Positions 33,308-42,497 of a stretch of DNA of 64,000 bases are shown piece by piece (within the stretch, counting starts at the first letter, position 1; each line of letters begins with the position of its first letter). This DNA comes from Pseudorhizobium flavum (GTDB lineage: Bacteria > Pseudomonadota > Alphaproteobacteria > Rhizobiales > Rhizobiaceae), in the NCBI RefSeq assembly GCF_902502825.2, contig NZ_LR723670.1:434001-498000 (forward strand), in the 5' to 3' direction. The translations under genes and the position numbers were made by a program. The notes beneath the pieces were generated by a model. That model made no database searches and was not told the origin of the DNA. It worked only from the letters and a program-made list of their open reading frames with translations.

Positions 33308-35017
33308 TCAACAACGAGCCTCAGGGCCTCCGAGCCTTTGGCCTATAGAGGATGAGCATATCGGAGCGGCAAGCATAGCGACCCCGACGGGGATGACGCG
33401 GGAATTCGCGCATGCGATTTCGGAGCCGACGTCAGCCGCAGGAGCGTCAGCATAGCGACCCGGAACGGGTGACGCGGGACCGACTGAAGCCGAAATCGTA
33501 TTCATGATCTCCGGCCGCGGCCGACGGCTCGCCTTGCGAGCCGGCCTGCCTTCATGACCTGCAACGAGCCGGCTGTCGCGGCTGTATGTTTCAGCTCCCT
33601 CACTGCCCGCACGTTCCGGGGGTGATGGTTGTTCGTATAGGGCGGGCGAGGACGCGGGGGCCTTTTTATCTATACACTGATTTTCACACCCTGCGCCGAC
33701 AGCCGCCACAAGCTCGGACCACCGGTTGATGACGGTCCGGCGCGAAACGCCGGCTGCTTCAGCCAAAGCCGTTTTCGTGATGGGCCTCCCCGCCCTCGCC
33801 AACCTTCCATGGGCGTCGACGAGGCTCGTTAGCGCTCGGTCAGCCTTTGCCCTCGCGGCGTGGCGGCCGCCGACTGCCTGCCGAGCGGCAACGGAAGGCA
33901 TCCCTTCAACCAGGTGAAGCAGCCTCCCGCGGCTGACGCCCGGATTCTCCAGCTTCGCTGCGTCGAACTTATGAGCGAGATAGTCTGAAACCTTGCCGCT
34001 TAGATGCCCTATCTGGGTATCAGGGAGTCCCGCTTCGGCCGCGAATACCAGCAGCGCCTCGTGCAGATGGTCCCCGATTGCCGCGCGAGTACCACGCATG
34101 CGGCTATCGGCAGCGAAATGCCATTCCGCAAGAAGGCGTTTTCCTTCCGTCCGGAGGCCATCGAAGAGGGCATTTGACGCCGTAAGGCCCAGGCCGGACT
34201 GAATGGCAGCGGCACGCCGGGCAAGCACCGATCGGCTCGCGCCGGTATCGACGTACTCGGCGTACTCGGACAATGTCGGCCACACATCGGAGTTAGGCGT
34301 GATTGTATGCCATAGCGGCGACGTCGGGCATTTCATCCTCATCGTCATCGTCGGCGCGAATGGGTCCGCGCCGATGTCGATCAAGGCAGATGTAAGTCCG
34401 CGGCACACAGCATCGAACAGCCTGATTGGTGCCTTTCGGCATCGTGGGTCGCTCGAGTTCCAGACGGCGGTGCCGTATGGGAGGAGCCATACGAAATGTG
34501 GTCGGACAAACCGGCCGTCCTCCAACCGGTCGCCGACGATGATATGCGGCAGGCAGGGAATCCGGTTGTTACGCACGTATCCGAGCAACTCCATGACGCA
34601 AGCATCAGGAGTGGAGAAAATCCCGTCACAGTCCACGCGTAGCGCCGCCAGGAACTCTTTGTTGAGTTCGATGTACGGGTAATCGAGCGTGAGGACCTTC
34701 TCGCGGCATTGAACCGCCAGATTGGCTTTGTCCCATGATGCTCGCGCTCGTCCCCGTCGAGGAACGAGCGACACGAAGTACTTCAGGGCGACGTTCTCTT
34801 CCGAACGCAATCCCTCCTCCTTGAATGGCTCCCGGTAGCGACCTCCCACGGATTTTCCGAAGGGAAGCTGGTACCCTTCTGTAATGCGTCTCCGGACCAT
34901 TTCCTTTTGATAGGCCGCGCGAAGGCTAAAGTCACTGGAGGCGTTCCCGCCCCGATACCTTGCGCCTCGATTGGCTTGTCGCTGGGCCTCAGCATAACGG
35001 CTTTCGAAGCCGATCAT
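33308..35017 (-). CDS. Replication/primase-like protein (replicase family) with helix-turn-helix
   Basis: A 569-residue protein. The middle (about 145-260) resembles plasmid replicases of the archaeo-eukaryotic primase fold: LPHIIVGDRLEDGRFVRPHF, then ALIDIGADPFAP and TSPLWHT, matching the family's ADP...NP.H..W pattern. A helix-turn-helix follows at about 410-435 (TKTALAEAAGVSRRTVINRW). The C-terminal 100 residues are Pro/Ala-rich. It may initiate replication of the excised element. ATG 35017 is chosen; a GTG at 35107 would add 30 residues. No strong ribosome site supports either. Confidence 0.6.
   Translation of the reverse strand: MIGFESRYAEAQRQANRGARYRGGNASSDFSLRAAYQKEMVRRRITEGYQLPFGKSVGGRYREPFKEEGLRSEENVALKYFVSLVPRRGRARASWDKANLAVQCREKVLTLDYPYIELNKEFLAALRVDCDGIFSTPDACVMELLGYVRNNRIPCLPHIIVGDRLEDGRFVRPHFVWLLPYGTAVWNSSDPRCRKAPIRLFDAVCRGLTSALIDIGADPFAPTMTMRMKCPTSPLWHTITPNSDVWPTLSEYAEYVDTGASRSVLARRAAAIQSGLGLTASNALFDGLRTEGKRLLAEWHFAADSRMRGTRAAIGDHLHEALLVFAAEAGLPDTQIGHLSGKVSDYLAHKFDAAKLENPGVSRGRLLHLVEGMPSVAARQAVGGRHAARAKADRALTSLVDAHGRLARAGRPITKTALAEAAGVSRRTVINRWSELVAAVGAGCENQCIDKKAPASSPALYEQPSPPERAGSEGAETYSRDSRLVAGHEGRPARKASRRPRPEIMNTISASVGPASPVPGRYADAPAADVGSEIACANSRVIPVGVAMLAAPICSSSIGQRLGGPEARC
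33372..33479. repeat. Two imperfect direct repeats inside the 3' end of the replicase gene
   Basis: AGCATAGCGACCC...GACGCGGGA occurs at 33372-33403 and 33449-33479, each with an internal CCCCGACGGGG-like or CCCGGAACGGG dyad. The two copies start 77 bases apart and fall in the low-complexity tail of the encoded protein. Repeats with dyads near a replication gene can be iterons or recombination sites, but this is a guess. Confidence 0.45.
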
Positions 35018-35726
35018 GCCGTTCGAGCGGTCGGGCCAAATTTGTTGACGTCGTAGGTTGCAAGGGTCCTCGGTGCCGGCTGGGACATATCCCAGCCCCG
35101 GGATCACCGTTCAAACAAGGGGGGTTTTACAAGGCTCGCGCCGACATTGAACATCATTAGTCCTTCGAGAAAAGCCGCGTAGGGTTCCCGCCCTTTTACC
35201 TCGGCTTTCTATATGCTGCGGTCGATGTTCCGGAGGGTCAAGCGCCGATTGCCTTGATGACTGAGTCAGTGAAGGGTAACTGTGTTCCGGCACACATTCC
35301 CGTCTGCCGCCTGATCTGTGATCGAGGTTTCCATTGATGAAGAGCGGGAGTTTCTCCATCGAGTGGGTTGGAGTTTCTTACGAGCAGGAAGCTTGGACGT
35401 GCGACTCGTCGACATTGGCCTGTGAGGTCAAGGCGCGGATCGCATCAATGAGCTTCTGCCGAGAGATTGTTCGGGAGGAACGAACGGCTGAAGTCTGCTG
35501 TCGGCCCAGAGCAGACACCGCAGCTGCCGGTCTTGCCAGACGGAGAGTCTTTGAGTTTCGGAGTTTCCGCTCCATCTTTGCATGATGCGGCTCACCGTCT
35601 CGAAGGGAGCTGGCGTCTTGAAGACGGTGCCGATGCTCGGAGGTTCTCCGAACGTTCACAACTCAGCCAGGAGGGCCGCGGCGGAAGCGACTGCAGCTTC
35701 CGCCTCAGTCTCAGTCATGTCCTGCC
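35018..35726. other. 709-base region, no confident gene
   Basis: The best candidate is a minus-strand frame from ATG 35575 to 35378: 65 residues, basic, starting MERKLRNSK and ending with a helix TISRQKLIDAIRALTSQ. There is no clear ribosome site and I would not rely on it. The stretch otherwise separates the replicase gene from the chemoreceptor gene and presumably holds the replicase promoter. Confidence 0.4.
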
Positions 35727-37655
35727 TTAAAACTCCTCCCAGCTTTCGGTGCTGACGGCGACGGCGGCGGAGCCCTTGCCGGCGAACGTCCGAGCGATCT
35801 TGTTGACCATGCCACGGGCGGGTGAAGCTGACGATGCCATGCTTGCGGTCGCTGTCGTGTTTCGCAGCATCGGCTGGTAGGTTGCCGCGCCGCCGAGCTG
35901 GAACTGGCCGATCAGGCCGCGCAGGCGGCTTGCCTCGTTGGCGAGGGTTGCTCCGGCCGCGTTGGCCTCTTCCACCATCGCCGCGTTCTGCTGCGTCACC
36001 TGGTCCATCTGGTTGACGGCGGTGTTGACCTCCGACAGGCCCACCGACTGTTCGCGGGCCGAGGTGGCGATCGCGTCCATGTGCTGGTTGATCGTGACGA
36101 TATAGCTCTCGATCGTCTTCAGGGCTTCGCCGGTGTCGCTGACCAGCTTCACGCCGTTGCCGACCTCGGCAGATGAGTTGCGGATCAGGTCCTTGATCTC
36201 CTTGGCAGCGGTTGCCGAACGCTGCGCCAGTTCGCGGACTTCCTGGGCGACGACGGCAAAGCCCTTGCCGGCTTCGCCGGCACGTGCTGCTTCGACGCCC
36301 GCATTCAGCGCCAGGAGGTTGGTCTGGAAGGCGATATCGTCAATCACGCCGATGATCGAGGAAATTTGGTTCGACGACTGCTCGATCTTGCCCATGGCAT
36401 CGACGGCATTGGCAACCACTGCGCCGGAATGGCGGGCGTTTTCATTCGCCTGGATAGCTACCGCGCGGGCCTCTTCGGCACGCTTGGAGGAGTTGGCGAC
36501 ATTGGTGGTGATCTGGTCGAGCGCTGCGGCGGTCTCTTCCAGCGAGGCGGCCTGCTGTTCGGTGCGCTTCGACAGGTCTTCCGCACTCTGGCTGATCTCG
36601 CGCGAGCCGCTGTCGATCGAGCTGGTGGATTCCGCCACCGCCGTCATGGTTTCGCGAAGCTGCATGACCGAGCGGTTGAAGTCTTCGCGCAGGCCTTCGA
36701 ATTCCTCGGCGAAGGACTGCGTCAGCTGGACGCCGAGATTGCCGGCGGAAAGCTGCTTCAGCCCGTCGGCCAAGCCCGTGGTTGCCTGTGCCATGGCTTC
36801 GGCGCGGATGCGCTCCTGCTCGGCCGTGCGGCGGCGCTGCTCTTCCGACTGCGAGCGCTGGGCATTGGCCTCCTGCTCAAGTCGGCGGTTTTCTGCAGCG
36901 TTTTGACGAAAGACCTCGACCGCGTCGGCCATCTTTCCGATTTCGTCTGCCCTGCCGGCGGCGGGTACTGTGAGATTCGTGTCCCCGGCGGCCAACTTTG
37001 TCATCGCGTTTGTCATCGCGATCACAGGAGTGGCGACTGATCTTGCCAGGATAACACCAAAGGCAATAGCTATGATGGCGGTGACGGTTCCGCCTGCCAG
37101 CAGCGTGGTCATGCCAGTGGTGAAAGAGGCCTCGGCAAGGAGCGCCCGTTCGGCAGCGACCTTCTCGGCGTCTTCAACGAACTTAGTTAGTATCGCCCTG
37201 GTCTGAGTTAGACGGGCTGTCTTCGCGATGTTGGCCCTTGTAGCATCGAGCAGGGCGGGGTCTGAGACGGCCGAGACGGTGTCGGAGAGTTCCTTGTTGA
37301 AGGTATCAATGGCACCTCGCAGAGGTGACAGAACATTGTTGCGGACTTCGGGAGGAAGAGCACGTTCGAGTTCCGACAGCATGGGAGGGATCGAGTTCCG
37401 GTATTCGTCGATACGCCCGACGAAGGCCTTGTCAGCACTCGCCGCGTATCCGCGCATCGCATTCTGAGTCTCCACAAGGGTCGACAGTATAATGTTTGCA
37501 ATCTCTACTGTTTTCTGAGTCTGCGCGTTCTCACTCGTGGTTCTGCTAATATGGGTTAACGATATAAGCACCACCGCGGAAAACAGCAGTACGACTGTGG
37601 TGATCGTCGAGAAGGCGATCAGAAGCTTGCGCGATATGCGCAGGTTGGCAAACAT
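35727..37655 (-). CDS. Methyl-accepting chemotaxis protein carried on the island
   Basis: A 642-residue transmembrane chemoreceptor: first membrane helix about 11-32, a helical periplasmic domain to about 185, second helix about 188-208, HAMP about 210-265, a second HAMP-like region, then the signalling domain with hairpin tip [20 protein letters not shown]. The last residues, ESWEEF, match the WEEF-type pentapeptide by which rhizobial receptors tether CheR or CheB. Such a receptor would plug into the cluster at 49344-57690. It follows chrA on the same strand after 210 bases. Ligand unknown. Confidence 0.93.
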   Translation of the reverse strand: MFANLRISRKLLIAFSTITTVVLLFSAVVLISLTHISRTTSENAQTQKTVEIANIILSTLVETQNAMRGYAASADKAFVGRIDEYRNSIPPMLSELERALPPEVRNNVLSPLRGAIDTFNKELSDTVSAVSDPALLDATRANIAKTARLTQTRAILTKFVEDAEKVAAERALLAEASFTTGMTTLLAGGTVTAIIAIAFGVILARSVATPVIAMTNAMTKLAAGDTNLTVPAAGRADEIGKMADAVEVFRQNAAENRRLEQEANAQRSQSEEQRRRTAEQERIRAEAMAQATTGLADGLKQLSAGNLGVQLTQSFAEEFEGLREDFNRSVMQLRETMTAVAESTSSIDSGSREISQSAEDLSKRTEQQAASLEETAAALDQITTNVANSSKRAEEARAVAIQANENARHSGAVVANAVDAMGKIEQSSNQISSIIGVIDDIAFQTNLLALNAGVEAARAGEAGKGFAVVAQEVRELAQRSATAAKEIKDLIRNSSAEVGNGVKLVSDTGEALKTIESYIVTINQHMDAIATSAREQSVGLSEVNTAVNQMDQVTQQNAAMVEEANAAGATLANEASRLRGLIGQFQLGGAATYQPMLRNTTATASMASSASPARGMVNKIARTFAGKGSAAVAVSTESWEEF

Positions 37656-37865
37656 TTCAGGCTCCAGGGTATTGTCATTTCAGGAACTGGAAATGTAACG
37701 ACCGGACGTTAAGATCATGTCACTGTAGGCCCCCCGCTGCGAGGGAAGGTTTGCTTTCCGCCTGTCATTCGATGTGATCGGCTAGGTCCGCTTCTGGAAC
37801 AATGCTGGCGATCGACGTCCCCTATCGGCCCATTGCAGACTTGTGCGACCAGCTTCTGACTACTG

Positions 37866-39269
37866 CTAGCTCAGCACCTTCCACGCGACCCCCAGGACAG
37901 CAGAGGCAACCAAAACCGTGATCACAGACTGCTTGAGGCGAAACAGTGCCAAGGCGGATATTAGCGTCAGGATGAGCGAAGGCCAATCGAGGGTACTCAC
38001 GACCGGAACGTCCCACCATAGCGGTCCGAGCTTCAGTATGGCGACCTCGCGGAACAGCACGTGCAGGCCAAACCACACAGCGAGGTTCAGGATCACGCCG
38101 ACGACGGCTGCCGTGATCGCAGCCATGGCTCCGCTGAGCGCCGCGTTGCCCCGCATCCTTTCCATGAAGGGCGCTCCAGCGAAAATCCACAGGAAGCTCG
38201 GTATGAAGGTTACCCAGGTCGCGAGCATAGCCGCCAGCGTCGCGGCAGCAATCGGATTGAGGTTTCCAGGGTCGCGATAGCCCGCGAGGAAGCCGACGAA
38301 CTGGGTGACCATGATCAAGGGACCTGGAGTCGTCTCGGCCATTCCCAAGCCATCCAGCATTTCTCCGGGCCGCAACCAGCCAAATCCTTGAACGGCTTCC
38401 TGCGCGACGTAGGCGAGGACTGCGTAGGCTCCGCCGAAGGTGACGACGGCCATCTGACTGAAGAAGACGCCGAGTTGGGAGAAGACGTTGTCCTGACCGA
38501 GCGCCAGCAGCAGCCCGGCAACAGGAAGAAGCCAGAGTGCCGCAAGAGCACCTGACGTCTTGAGCGACCAAGCGAGGTTCGGAGCGGCATGAGACGGAAT
38601 GTCTTCACCAAGAAGCGAATCTCGGTCCTCCAGAATTTTGCCAGCACCTGCTTTATGCCCGCCACCAACGCGGAAGGCGGAGGTACCGGTACGGCCGCCC
38701 AGGTAACCGATGACGCCAGCCGCGACGATGATCAGGGGAAACGGCACGTGCAGGAAAAAGATCGCAACGAAGGCGGCGGCGGCCAAACCGACCATCGGCC
38801 CATTCTTGAGCGCCCGGCTTCCGATCTTGAACACCGCTTGGACTACGACCGCCAGCACCGAGCACTTCAGGCCGAAGAACATGCCCTCGACGACCGTGAC
38901 ATTCCCGAACAGCACGTAGATGTAGCTGAGTGCCAGGATCGAGACAAAGCCGGGCAGCACGAACAGGAGGCCCGCGATCATGCCCCCCAAGGTCTTGTTG
39001 AGGAGCCAGCCGATATAGATGGCAAGTTGATGGGCCTCCGGCCCTGGCAGGAGCATGCAGTAGTTCAGCGCATGGAGGAAGCGGTGCTCGCCGATCCACC
39101 GCTTCTCGTCGACGACGATCCGGTGCATCACCGCAATCTGTCCTGCCGGTCCCCCGAAGCTCAACGCCGCCACACGGGCCCACACCTTCACGGCTTCAGA
39201 AAGAGGGACAACATCAGCTTCGGTCCCAGAATGATCCGAGACTTTCCCGAAGTTGGCCATGTTCTTCAT
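37866..39269 (-). CDS. chrA: Chromate efflux transporter
   Basis: A 467-residue inner-membrane protein with the two homologous halves of long-chain ChrA, each opening with an F-GG-A/P motif (LSFGGPAGQIAVMHR in the first; VTFGGAYAVLAYVAQ in the second), and LPGPEAHQLAIYIG. It expels chromate using the membrane gradient. ATG 39269 overlaps the stop of the chrB-like gene (ATGA), giving coupled translation; ATG 39260 is an alternative. Confidence 0.92.
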   Translation of the reverse strand: MKNMANFGKVSDHSGTEADVVPLSEAVKVWARVAALSFGGPAGQIAVMHRIVVDEKRWIGEHRFLHALNYCMLLPGPEAHQLAIYIGWLLNKTLGGMIAGLLFVLPGFVSILALSYIYVLFGNVTVVEGMFFGLKCSVLAVVVQAVFKIGSRALKNGPMVGLAAAAFVAIFFLHVPFPLIIVAAGVIGYLGGRTGTSAFRVGGGHKAGAGKILEDRDSLLGEDIPSHAAPNLAWSLKTSGALAALWLLPVAGLLLALGQDNVFSQLGVFFSQMAVVTFGGAYAVLAYVAQEAVQGFGWLRPGEMLDGLGMAETTPGPLIMVTQFVGFLAGYRDPGNLNPIAAATLAAMLATWVTFIPSFLWIFAGAPFMERMRGNAALSGAMAAITAAVVGVILNLAVWFGLHVLFREVAILKLGPLWWDVPVVSTLDWPSLILTLISALALFRLKQSVITVLVASAVLGVAWKVLS

Positions 39270-40078
39270 CCCTTCCTCGGGTTCGGCCAGTTGTGGCTCT
39301 CGCCCGTGGCGTCGCGGCACCAGCGGTAGAAGGCGTCGTAGAGGGTCAGGCCTGCCTCCAACTGTTCCAGATCATCGTTGAACATCCGCGACAGCCCGAG
39401 CGATGCCGCCAGCAGACCGGCGACCTCCGGAGCAAGTTCCGGCCGTGCCGTATCAGCACCGCGCACGATCCTGGCCAGATGAAGCAGGGGCTGCGACGTC
39501 AGACAGAACTCCTCGATCATCACATCGAATGTGCACAGCTCGCCGCGATGGCTCCAGAAGACATCCTCGATGTCGAAGGGTGTCGCCGCAAACCGTTCTC
39601 CCACAAGTGCCACTTCGCTCGCCGGGACAAACAGGAAGATCGCGAACGGATCGATGAAGCGGCGGATCAACCAGGGGCAAGCGATGCGGTCGATCTTCGG
39701 TCTCGCTCGTGTCACCCACACCGTGCGCCCGCTGGCATCTCGTGATGGAAGCTTCTCTTCAGGGACAAGCAAGCCCTGGCTGTCACGCCAGGCTTCGAAT
39801 CCACCTTCGAGCACTTCGGCCTGCTTGCCCATGGCACGCAGGTGGGCGGCAACGCCGTGGCCGAGCTTCTGCCCCTTCTGGCAGAAGACGATGGCGGGAC
39901 TGGAGACGTAAGGTCCCCATTCCGTAACTCGACGAAAATCCCGTCGGATCGAGCCGGGGATCAGTCTTGGATCGCTGCCGAAGTCCTCGTCGTTGCGCAC
40001 ATCGATGATGGTGGGGAGGTTCGGCGTCCCCATGATGCGAGTCAGTTTGTCGGGTGTGATTTCCAGATATGACGGCAT
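39266..40078 (-). CDS. Rhodanese domain fused to ChrB-type chromate-resistance domain
   Basis: A 270-residue protein. An N-terminal rhodanese domain (about 1-105) has IIDVRNDEDF and the active-site cysteine in VFCQKGQKLG. The C-terminal ChrB domain (about 118-265) has VTRARPKIDRIACPWLIRRF. ChrB proteins regulate or support chromate efflux. GGAGGG before ATG 40078 fixes the start. It heads a chrB-chrA operon with the chemoreceptor gene downstream. Confidence 0.88.
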   Translation of the reverse strand: MPSYLEITPDKLTRIMGTPNLPTIIDVRNDEDFGSDPRLIPGSIRRDFRRVTEWGPYVSSPAIVFCQKGQKLGHGVAAHLRAMGKQAEVLEGGFEAWRDSQGLLVPEEKLPSRDASGRTVWVTRARPKIDRIACPWLIRRFIDPFAIFLFVPASEVALVGERFAATPFDIEDVFWSHRGELCTFDVMIEEFCLTSQPLLHLARIVRGADTARPELAPEVAGLLAASLGLSRMFNDDLEQLEAGLTLYDAFYRWCRDATGESHNWPNPRKG

Positions 40079-40332
40079 AGCGCGTCCCTCCGTTTTTCTC
40101 GGGTTCCAAGGACGCGATTCTTCAGCCGTGGCCTCGTGGGGCGATCGCAAGCCCCATGCGCGGGATTTTGCTCCAGCCGCCGGAGTTGTCAAGCGTCTGA
40201 CAAAGCTAGCCCTCTGCTGACATCAATCATGACCGCCAATGGCGCATTCTTGCCACCAATGTCGCAACGGTAATTGGGAATGGCCAACCGAGCTTGGTTA
40301 ATGTGGGAGGAAAATCGCTTACAGTGAAGGAA

Positions 40333-40356
40333 CGTTCATGTAAGTGTACATGAACG
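40333..40356. repeat. Perfect 10-bp palindrome (island palindrome, copy 4)
   Basis: CGTTCATGTA (40333-40342) and TACATGAACG (40347-40356) are exact inverted repeats around AGTG. It lies 47 bases beyond the integrase stop and upstream of the chrB-like gene, in a 324-base gap (40079-40402) with no gene. Its core is the same as at 30014-30047. Confidence 0.7.
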
Positions 40357-40402
40357 CCCGTGAGCCGGTGCCGTAACGCGGAAGGAGGTGAGGAGCGGTG
40401 GC

Positions 40403-42184
40403 TCAACGTCCTCGGGCAACGAGAACGCGGCTAAAATCCAACTCATCAAATCCAAGCTTTGAATACTCCTCATGCAGAGTACGAAGGCGTACCTTACCCG
40501 ATCCGTAGCGTCCGGCCATTCCCGGGTTTGAATGCCCCTGAAGACTGTTCACAACGTTTAACCCAACGTTACTGTCGAGGGCCTCATCTTCGAATGTGTG
40601 GCGGAAGCTATGGAAAGAGTTCTTTTCCGTTTTTACGCCGATGCGCTCGAGAAATCGGCCAAAGCGGGGAGCATACGCCGTCGAATAGTATCCGTCCGAC
40701 GCGCGAGGAAAATCTGGAAACATTCGGCTACCCTTCTTGCGCTGCGTCTCAACGAACTCCTTGATGCCCAAGCGAACAAGCATGGAATGGACGGGTATCT
40801 TCCTGGCGGAAGCTTTGCTCTTGAGGCTCTGCCCCTTGCGCTCGTTCGTGATGTTGAAATGCAGTATCCCACGCTCTTCCGTGAGATCATCGACATCAAG
40901 CTGGATTATCTCACCCGAGCGGGCACCCGTGAAAAGACCTATAAGCGGGACCCAGTATATGCCTTGGTCGAAAGGGACGTGTTTGCCGGGCGTCAGCCAT
41001 GCTTCTGGAGATTTGCAACCGGTAAACAGAGGTGCGTCCAGAATTGACTGGAGTTCCCCCGCAGTGAAGGGGTCCTTCTGATCGAGAGCATCTGTCTGCC
41101 CCCTTACTTTCATCCCGTCGAAGAGGCTGGGGGGTACGTCGTCGTAGTTTCGCAGCGACCAGTTCCAGAACGCCTGGACGAAACCAATGTTCTTGTTGAT
41201 GTTACGCTCATCGATACAAGTGAATGCCAACCGCGTGTTATGCTCGCGGGACGTCCGGATTGCGTCTCTGGAAGCTGCCACGATCTGAGAGAAGCTCTTG
41301 CCAACGAACTGCTTCTTTATGAAGTCCGTTCTAGGCAGGACAAGCAGCGCATCTTTGTATGCCTTTGCGTCTTTCTTCCTGTAGCTTGACAGCGGCCGAT
41401 CGCCAACCAGCTCGAGAAATCGTCTTGCCGCCAACTCGTTGGCCTTGGCTGAGCCTTTTGTCCAGGCAGCACGCCCGCGTTTGCCCGTTTGGCGGCTCTT
41501 TTCGGCGACCCACGCGTCGATCGCGGCAGACAGGAGAGGGGTAGTTGTGTCTTCGCCTTTCGCGTCCCTTTTTATCGGCGACACGTACTCCGGATACTTT
41601 GCCGCTTCCGGATCGGGACCGTAGTCAAGTCCTGTAGCCATCTTGTCGAGTTTGTTTCGGGCATGGAAGATCGCCTCATCTACGTGCTTCCGCAGCCTGA
41701 GGAGGCTGTCCGGTTGTAGCCGGTAGCCTTCGCGCAGGAGGAAGTCATCAATCCGCTTCTGATTGTACTGCTCGCGCCGCTCGCGCATCTTGGTGAGGGT
41801 CTTGTCCACCAGAGCCTGATTTTTTGTGATGGGGACGACCTTCACTCCACCTTTCCCAAGGGCGAAACCATCATACAGATATTGTCCGACCTGACCTTCT
41901 GGGTCGTTTTCTCGCTCGGCAATCATCTCGCGATAGATTTGCCCCGCTATGGCGACCGACTCCTTGTGCGTCAGCGAGACCGCACCTTGCCGGAGGCGCG
42001 CCCAACGCTCCTCGATCTCGGCAGAGGCCTTGAGGAATCTCAACTTGGCTTCGTTTGGGTCGCGGGTCCGGAGAGAGAACTTTTCTTCGGACTTATTCAG
42101 GATGGGACGTAGCTCGTCCGGAACGCCTTTGCGAAACCAGTAGACCTGCCCGCGGAGCCAAGGCTTTAACATTCTGATACTCAT
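40403..42184 (-). CDS. int: Tyrosine-type site-specific integrase of the island
   Basis: A 593-residue tyrosine recombinase. The catalytic set is visible: Arg422 in TGARSGE, His525-x-x-Arg528 in HSFRHTF, a histidine in LQGHSNPGM, and nucleophile Tyr560 in GRYGSG. The long N-terminal part (about 1-200) carries the arm-binding domain seen in island integrases. The gene starts 80 bases from the right attachment site and is transcribed away from the tRNA. It should integrate and excise the element at the tRNA-Thr 3' end. No excisionase gene was recognised. Confidence 0.93.
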   Translation of the reverse strand: MSIRMLKPWLRGQVYWFRKGVPDELRPILNKSEEKFSLRTRDPNEAKLRFLKASAEIEERWARLRQGAVSLTHKESVAIAGQIYREMIAERENDPEGQVGQYLYDGFALGKGGVKVVPITKNQALVDKTLTKMRERREQYNQKRIDDFLLREGYRLQPDSLLRLRKHVDEAIFHARNKLDKMATGLDYGPDPEAAKYPEYVSPIKRDAKGEDTTTPLLSAAIDAWVAEKSRQTGKRGRAAWTKGSAKANELAARRFLELVGDRPLSSYRKKDAKAYKDALLVLPRTDFIKKQFVGKSFSQIVAASRDAIRTSREHNTRLAFTCIDERNINKNIGFVQAFWNWSLRNYDDVPPSLFDGMKVRGQTDALDQKDPFTAGELQSILDAPLFTGCKSPEAWLTPGKHVPFDQGIYWVPLIGLFTGARSGEIIQLDVDDLTEERGILHFNITNERKGQSLKSKASARKIPVHSMLVRLGIKEFVETQRKKGSRMFPDFPRASDGYYSTAYAPRFGRFLERIGVKTEKNSFHSFRHTFEDEALDSNVGLNVVNSLQGHSNPGMAGRYGSGKVRLRTLHEEYSKLGFDELDFSRVLVARGR

Positions 42185-42263
42185 CGTTGTACCACTGTTT
42201 TGTACCAGTCGGCGGTAACGAAAAGCCTAATTCCGCAAAGGAATAACGATTTCAGAGGGAAAG

Positions 42264-42288
42264 GATGGTGCTGCTAGAGAGATTTGAA
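42264..42288. repeat. Right attachment site (25-bp direct repeat in tRNA-Thr)
   Basis: Identical to 13847-13871. It covers the last 23 bases of the tRNA gene, including CCA and the T-arm, plus two bases beyond. Integration here leaves the tRNA sequence complete. Confidence 0.9.
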
Positions 42289-42340
42289 CTCTCGGCCTCT
42301 CCCTTACCAAGGGAGTGCTCTACCCCTGAGCTATAGCAGC
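42266..42340 (-). tRNA. tRNA-Thr (GGT)
   Basis: The reverse complement folds as a 75-base tRNA: acceptor GCTGCTA pairing with TAGCAGC, D-arm AGCTCAGGGGTAGAGC, anticodon loop CTTGGTAAG with anticodon GGT, T-arm GAGAG-TTCAAAT-CTCTC, and an encoded CCA end. Its 3' end is the integration site of the island. Confidence 0.95.
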
Positions 42341-42497
42341 TTAGGCCCGATCTGAAGGGCGTCCGTGGTGGACGTCGTCGGGCGAGGGGCCTATTGCCAT
42401 AGCTTCGGAGCGAGCGCAAGCCGCAAATTGCGGTTCGCCGCAGGATGGAGCTAAAAGGAGGCCGACGGGTTTTCCAGCAGGCATGTAGGAACGAGTG

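Larger units (their letters stand above)
13847..42288. mobile_element. Integrative mobilizable genomic island in tRNA-Thr(GGT), about 28.4 kb
   Basis: The element is bounded by a perfect 25-bp direct repeat (13847-13871 and 42264-42288). The right copy is the 3' end of tRNA-Thr, and a tyrosine integrase gene lies next to it. Between the repeats are a MobV-like relaxase, a DotA/TraY-like protein, a replication/primase-like protein, two C5 methylases, Vsr, SNF2/GHKL/HNH genes, an OLD nuclease, chromate resistance and a chemoreceptor. No full type IV secretion set is present, so it would need a helper for transfer. Excision across the repeats would remove 28,417 bp and leave an intact tRNA gene. 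Confidence 0.88.
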
